A stretch of 64,000 nucleotides of DNA, taken from contig NC_086378.1 of NCBI RefSeq assembly GCF_036588685.1, positions 72,123,127 through 72,187,126 on the forward strand, given 5' to 3'. Positions 60,288 through 64,000 of this stretch are shown here, piece by piece. The notes under the pieces were generated by a model. It was not told the origin of the DNA and did no database searches. It saw nothing but the letters and a program-made list of their open reading frames with translations. The stretch is from Mytilus trossulus. Its lineage: Eukaryota; Mollusca; Bivalvia; Mytilida; Mytilidae. Within the stretch, counting starts at the first letter, position 1; each line of letters begins with the position of its first letter. The position numbers and the translations under genes were made by a program.

Positions 60288-61053
60288 TTCAATTGGTGCA
60301 GTGAGCTTGACTGCTTGTACTTATGACCTCTGTGTATGTGCTTTTTCATTACGTTCTATGCAGAGTTCATTGTTTATGCTATGTCACGAAACTCATGCTA
60401 CTTTCGTAAATCTCGTCACGGCAGTTTGGTTTGAGCTTATCATAATTTTGCAAGTTAGCCTAATCGCTATAATTGTTAGTATTTTAATTTATGCAAGTGT
60501 ACCTTGTTTGCTTTATGTGATCGGTATAAAAAGGATATGTCTCTTACCTAAATGTTTATCGCAACCCAATGCTTATTTATTACGAACCAATTTACCTGTC
60601 TTTGCCTGTTTTTGGGTAATGTGGACGATATTTAAATTTTCGCAGAGGGCGTGGTTGCTTGTACTTATGTCCTCAGTGTATTATTTTTCTCAGAGGTTGT
60701 GGTAGCTTGGTCTATGACCTCTGTGTATTTACTTTTGCAAATATTGTAGTATGTAGTGGGTATTGTTTTATGCTTCGTCATGAAACTCATGCTGCTTCGG
60801 TTTTACAGAGGTCGTAGTAGCTTGGTCTATGATCTCTGTATTGTTTTATGCTTCGTCATGAAACTCATGCTACTTTTTCAGAGGTCGTAGTAGCTTGGTC
60901 TATGACCTCTGTATATTTGCTTTTGTAAAGTTAATATGTAGTGGGTTTTGTTTTATGCTTCGTCATGAAACGCATGTTATATTTTTGCAGAGGTCGTAGT
61001 AGCTTGGTCTATGATCTCTGTATTGTTTTATGCTTCGTCATGAAACTCATGCT
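60288..61053 (+). repeat. Compound tandem repeat with a conserved hairpin module
   Basis: Two modules alternate. One is the hairpin agaggtcgtag...ctatgacctct, with copies at 60692-60722, 60807-60837, 60880-60910 and 60989-61019 and a diverged one near 60644. The other is atgcttcgtcatgaaactca, followed by tgct. Spacers alternate between a long form (with gtagtgggt) and a short form. A diverged first copy lies near 60300-60400. A 145-codon ORF (60268-60705) overlaps the degenerate part and needs a TTG start; I treat it as repeat-derived. Confidence 0.8.
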
Positions 61054-62195
61054 AAACTACATTTAATTATTTTTTCGTCATGGTGATTGGTTTGGAATAA
61101 ATTAAATTTGTAATAAATTCTTTAACTTCATACAAAATTGCCATTATTTTGATACATGTAGTCAGATTTAATGTTTGTCAGTTTGTAATACATGTTTTTA
61201 TTGTATTATTTTATTTATCTTTACTAGTATAATTCATGTAAATGATATAGTTTGGGTTGCGATGAACGTAATTGATAATTTTTATGCCGATACTTATGCA
61301 CTGTAAGGTCGTTTGCTTTTTTCTATATACTAGATTTGTTAATAAAAAATAACATTGGACAAGACATATATAGATATAAACTGATGATATTTTAAAGTTC
61401 ATACTCTTCATTTAATACATGATTTTTTTTTCTTTTCTGTTTAATGGTTGATTACGAAGGAAGAGAAACTTTGATAATTTAATTATCGCATATTATTCCT
61501 TAACATGCGTTATGTTTGTGGTCCTTGAGTAAGACCAAGTTTGTTATTTATGAGAATTTAATTTTTATCCATTATTTTATATTCTTTTTTTGTTTGTTTA
61601 TTTTCATGCCTTGACTATAGACGAAGAGCGCTAAGAATGGCATTCATCTACGAAAGAACTTTCCCCATTTAAGGACGTGTGCAATAAAGCGTGATATCAA
61701 CAACTTCCATATACTTTCTTTTGACAGCGGTATGCCATAAGTCCGATAATACGAACATACGAATATTGATGGGTTGCTGTTTCACTGACATTAAGGACAC
61801 ATACCTAATTTCGTAATTAGAATTTTGATCCAGAAGTGCGAGTCGTATCAACATTGACTAACCAAAGCCTAATTGACTGTTTTATAAATACAAATTTACT
61901 AAATACGACTTCGATCAGCAGTTTGATACACAACTGGACCCTAGTTACGATGAAAGCTCAAAGCACCTAATGTTATTCCATCATCTCTTTAAAGTTGACT
62001 ATGTCGTTAATTGTCCATGACTCTCGTTACTTGAATACAGCACTTAGTTTTAGAGGAAGGAAAATAAAACAAACAAAGACTTCTGCCGCAGTTCATGGAT
62101 GGAATAGTCCTAATAGTATCCGTGATTCAAGGATTGAAGTCAAATACGTTTATAGAATTTAACAGCTAAAAAGAATAAATTTAGTATCAGAACTT
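61054..62195. other. Intergenic DNA
   Basis: No gene recognised. A 61-codon minus-strand ORF (61669-61854) lies in a less AT-rich stretch that may be an interspersed repeat; I cannot support a protein. Confidence 0.4.
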
Positions 62196-62199
62196 TATA

Positions 62200-62790
62200 C
62201 TTCAGCTGTTGCGGGTCAGTATTACTTAGTACCTGACAAAACATTATGATCTTTATTTCAAACCATCACAACTGTCTTGTTTTGGGTCAGCATTGCCTGC
62301 CAAAACGTTTATTATCTTTATTTCCAACCATCACAACTGTCTTGTTTTGGGTCAGCATTGCCTGCCAAAACGTTTATTATCTTTATTTCATATAATTACA
62401 ACTGTCTGGTTTTGGGTCAGCATTGCTTGCCAAAACATTTTATGATTTTTATTTCTTATAAATACATCTGCCTTGTTTTGGGCCAGCATTGCCTGCCAAA
62501 ACGTTTATTATCTTTATTTCATATAATAACAAATGTCTTGTTTTGGGTCAGCATTGCTTGCCAAAACATTTTATGATTTTTATTTCTTATAATTACAACT
62601 GTCTTGTTTTGGGCCAGCATTGCCTGCCAAAACGTTTTATTATTTTTATTTCATATAATTTCAACTGTCTTGTTTTGGGTCAGCATTGCCTGCCAAAACG
62701 GTTTTTATCTTTATTTCACATAATTTCAATGTGTCTTGTTTTGGGTCAGTATAGCCTGCTAAAACTTTTATGATCTATATTTCATACAAT
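62200..62790 (+). repeat. Minisatellite: nine units of about 65-66 bp with an internal hairpin
   Basis: The triplet ggg of the core gggtcagcattgcctgcc (or gggccagcattg) falls at 62213, 62284, 62349, 62414, 62480, 62545, 62611, 62677 and 62743. Spacings are 65-66 after a first of 71. Each full core is enclosed by gttttgg and ccaaaac, a perfect 7-bp inverted repeat, with cag/ctg pairing inside. The outer units are the most diverged. Two ORFs (62277-62576 and 62489-62773) exist only because the repeat lacks stops in those frames; they encode repeats of a CLVLGQHCLPK-like peptide. Confidence 0.92.
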
Positions 62791-63649
62791 GTATGTCTTT
62801 ATTGCCGCCCTCCTCATGCTTTCTTTACACATTGTTCGAATGTCAATGGGATAATTCGGTAGGCTCGGTTTAACTTCCTGTATGTATACATGAATAATTC
62901 GTAATTCATGTTTTGGTTTTTAATATTGCCGTGCTTATTCATACTTATTATTCAGATTATATATATAAAACGACTTAATGGTTTATTCCAATGTTGTCTA
63001 AATGCTATGGTCTTTAGAGATAAATCCATCATAAAGTTTTTATATTTAACTTAACTGGTTATTACATGTAACTAAATTGGTTTTCTTTTCTTTTGGTTAA
63101 ATGTTTATAGTATGTGTCAAAAGCTATAAATATTTACTCGGTTAAAACTTACATCTTTTAACTTTTATCGCAATTAAGGTACAAATAATTATATGAAACA
63201 TCACTTAAAGCTGGAATATGATATCATTCATTTTACAACTTTATTTACTACTATACAATATAAACCTTTTACATGTATTGCATTGGAATAACAGTTTGTT
63301 AAACTAAGTTCTGTCGCATGCCAGGAAGGAATGAATTTATTTTATGTTAGGTTGAAGTAAGTTTGGTGTATTCCTCCTTTTTTAAAGTGGTGTTATAGAT
63401 ATAAATTATTACTATTAATATTGAATGGTGATGTTCACCAGTCACTAAATTTCTAAAAAGCTGTATATTAAAAATTGTTACTAAAACTTTTCTTTTTACC
63501 GTATCATGAGTTACGAAAATTATTTCTATAGTCTCATATCAATCCGGATCACAACAAAAATAACTGAGAGTTAAAAAGGTTTACAGTAAATATTTATTTA
63601 CTAATTTCAATTTGAAAATGTTTACCCTATGGAATTCACCCCGCCATAT
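62791..63649. other. Intergenic AT-rich DNA
   Basis: No gene, RNA or defined repeat recognised. Confidence 0.5.
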
Positions 63650-63960
63650 TAGGAATGTATCTGCCTTTCCCAAGTTAGGAGCCTGTTCAGTGGTTGTCGT
63701 TTGCTCATGTGTTACATTTAAGTTTTTTGTTCATTTAATTTTTGATTATTTTTTTTTTTTATGTAAATACGGCCGTTAGTTTTCGTGTTTGAATTGTTTT
63801 ACATGGTCATTTTGGTGTCTTTAATAGCTGACTATGCAATATAAGCTTTGCTCATTGTTAAAGGCCGTGCGATTACCTATAGTCATTAATTTCCGTGTTA
63901 TTTTGGTCTCTTGTGGTGAACTGTCTCATTGGCATCATACCACATCTTTTTTATATTTAT
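63650..63960 (+). repeat. Mytilid interspersed repeat, nearly full-length
   Basis: It runs from about ctttcccaagttaggagcct (63665), through cggccgttagttttcgtgtt (63771) and tagctgactatgcaatataa (63825), to ctgtctcattggcatcatac (63921) and an AT-rich tail. This is a very common element in mussel genomes as I recall. It has no ORF and looks like a short non-autonomous element; class not determined. Confidence 0.65.
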
Positions 63961-64000
63961 GCATTTTCGATTGAAAAATGTCAAGTGTAGTTTGGGAATC

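Noticed and set aside
60268-60705. 145-codon ORF with hydrophobic segments as a membrane protein
   Set aside because: It needs a TTG start and overlaps degenerate copies of the 60.3-61.1 kb tandem repeat.
62277-62773. Two overlapping ORFs encoding a CLVLGQHCLPK-type repeat peptide
   Set aside because: They follow from the 65-66-bp minisatellite being stop-free in these frames; periods not all multiples of three shift the frame between units.

Overview
The window looks like nuclear DNA of a bivalve mollusc, most likely a marine mussel (Mytilus-like). It is AT-rich, gene-poor and intron-bearing. Its single-copy parts are full of interspersed repeats that I recognise from mytilid genomes, for example the repeats around 51.8, 53.6, 55.7 and 63.7 kb. 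This assignment rests on recognition, not on a database search. Nothing suggests a bacterial, viral or organellar source.

Left three quarters (1-46,872): one head-to-tail satellite array with a 793-bp unit. It runs off the left edge of the window. I count 19 complete units, one unit split by an insertion, 33 more complete units and a final partial unit. The units are almost identical, and every change in register is explained by a handful of 1-bp indels and one 36-bp insertion. No open reading frame is maintained in the unit. It carries a cluster of dyads, the largest being a 41-bp imperfect palindrome. A 4,665-bp segment (15,762-20,426) bounded by perfect 14-bp terminal inverted repeats and a 3-bp target duplication sits inside one unit. 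A 22-bp poly(A)-bearing micro-insertion with a 14-bp target duplication sits in another (34,707-34,728). Both hit the same arm of the 41-bp palindrome. Near the right edge, private variants recur at 3-unit and 4-unit spacing, which shows recent block duplication.

Right quarter (46,873-64,000): ordinary mussel-like DNA. The one well-supported gene lies on the minus strand (52,732 to 48,791). It is a carbohydrate sulfotransferase of the HNK-1ST/chondroitin sulfotransferase family (CHST8-14 type). I could rebuild it as four phase-consistent exons encoding a type II Golgi membrane protein of about 436 residues. Downstream are a candidate Arg/Tyr/Gly-rich terminal exon (minus, 56,340-56,140), a near-palindromic foldback element (56,454-56,715), a broken 5'-truncated non-LTR retrotransposon (57,081-58,543) and two hairpin-bearing repeat arrays (about 60.3-61.1 kb and 62.2-62.8 kb). 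A full mytilid-type interspersed repeat lies near the right end.

There is no operon-like organisation. The sulfotransferase would act in the Golgi on glycan chains. The rest is structural, repetitive or unassigned. The most unusual material is the 793-bp satellite: its homogeneity, its recurrent palindrome and the two independent insertions into that palindrome.
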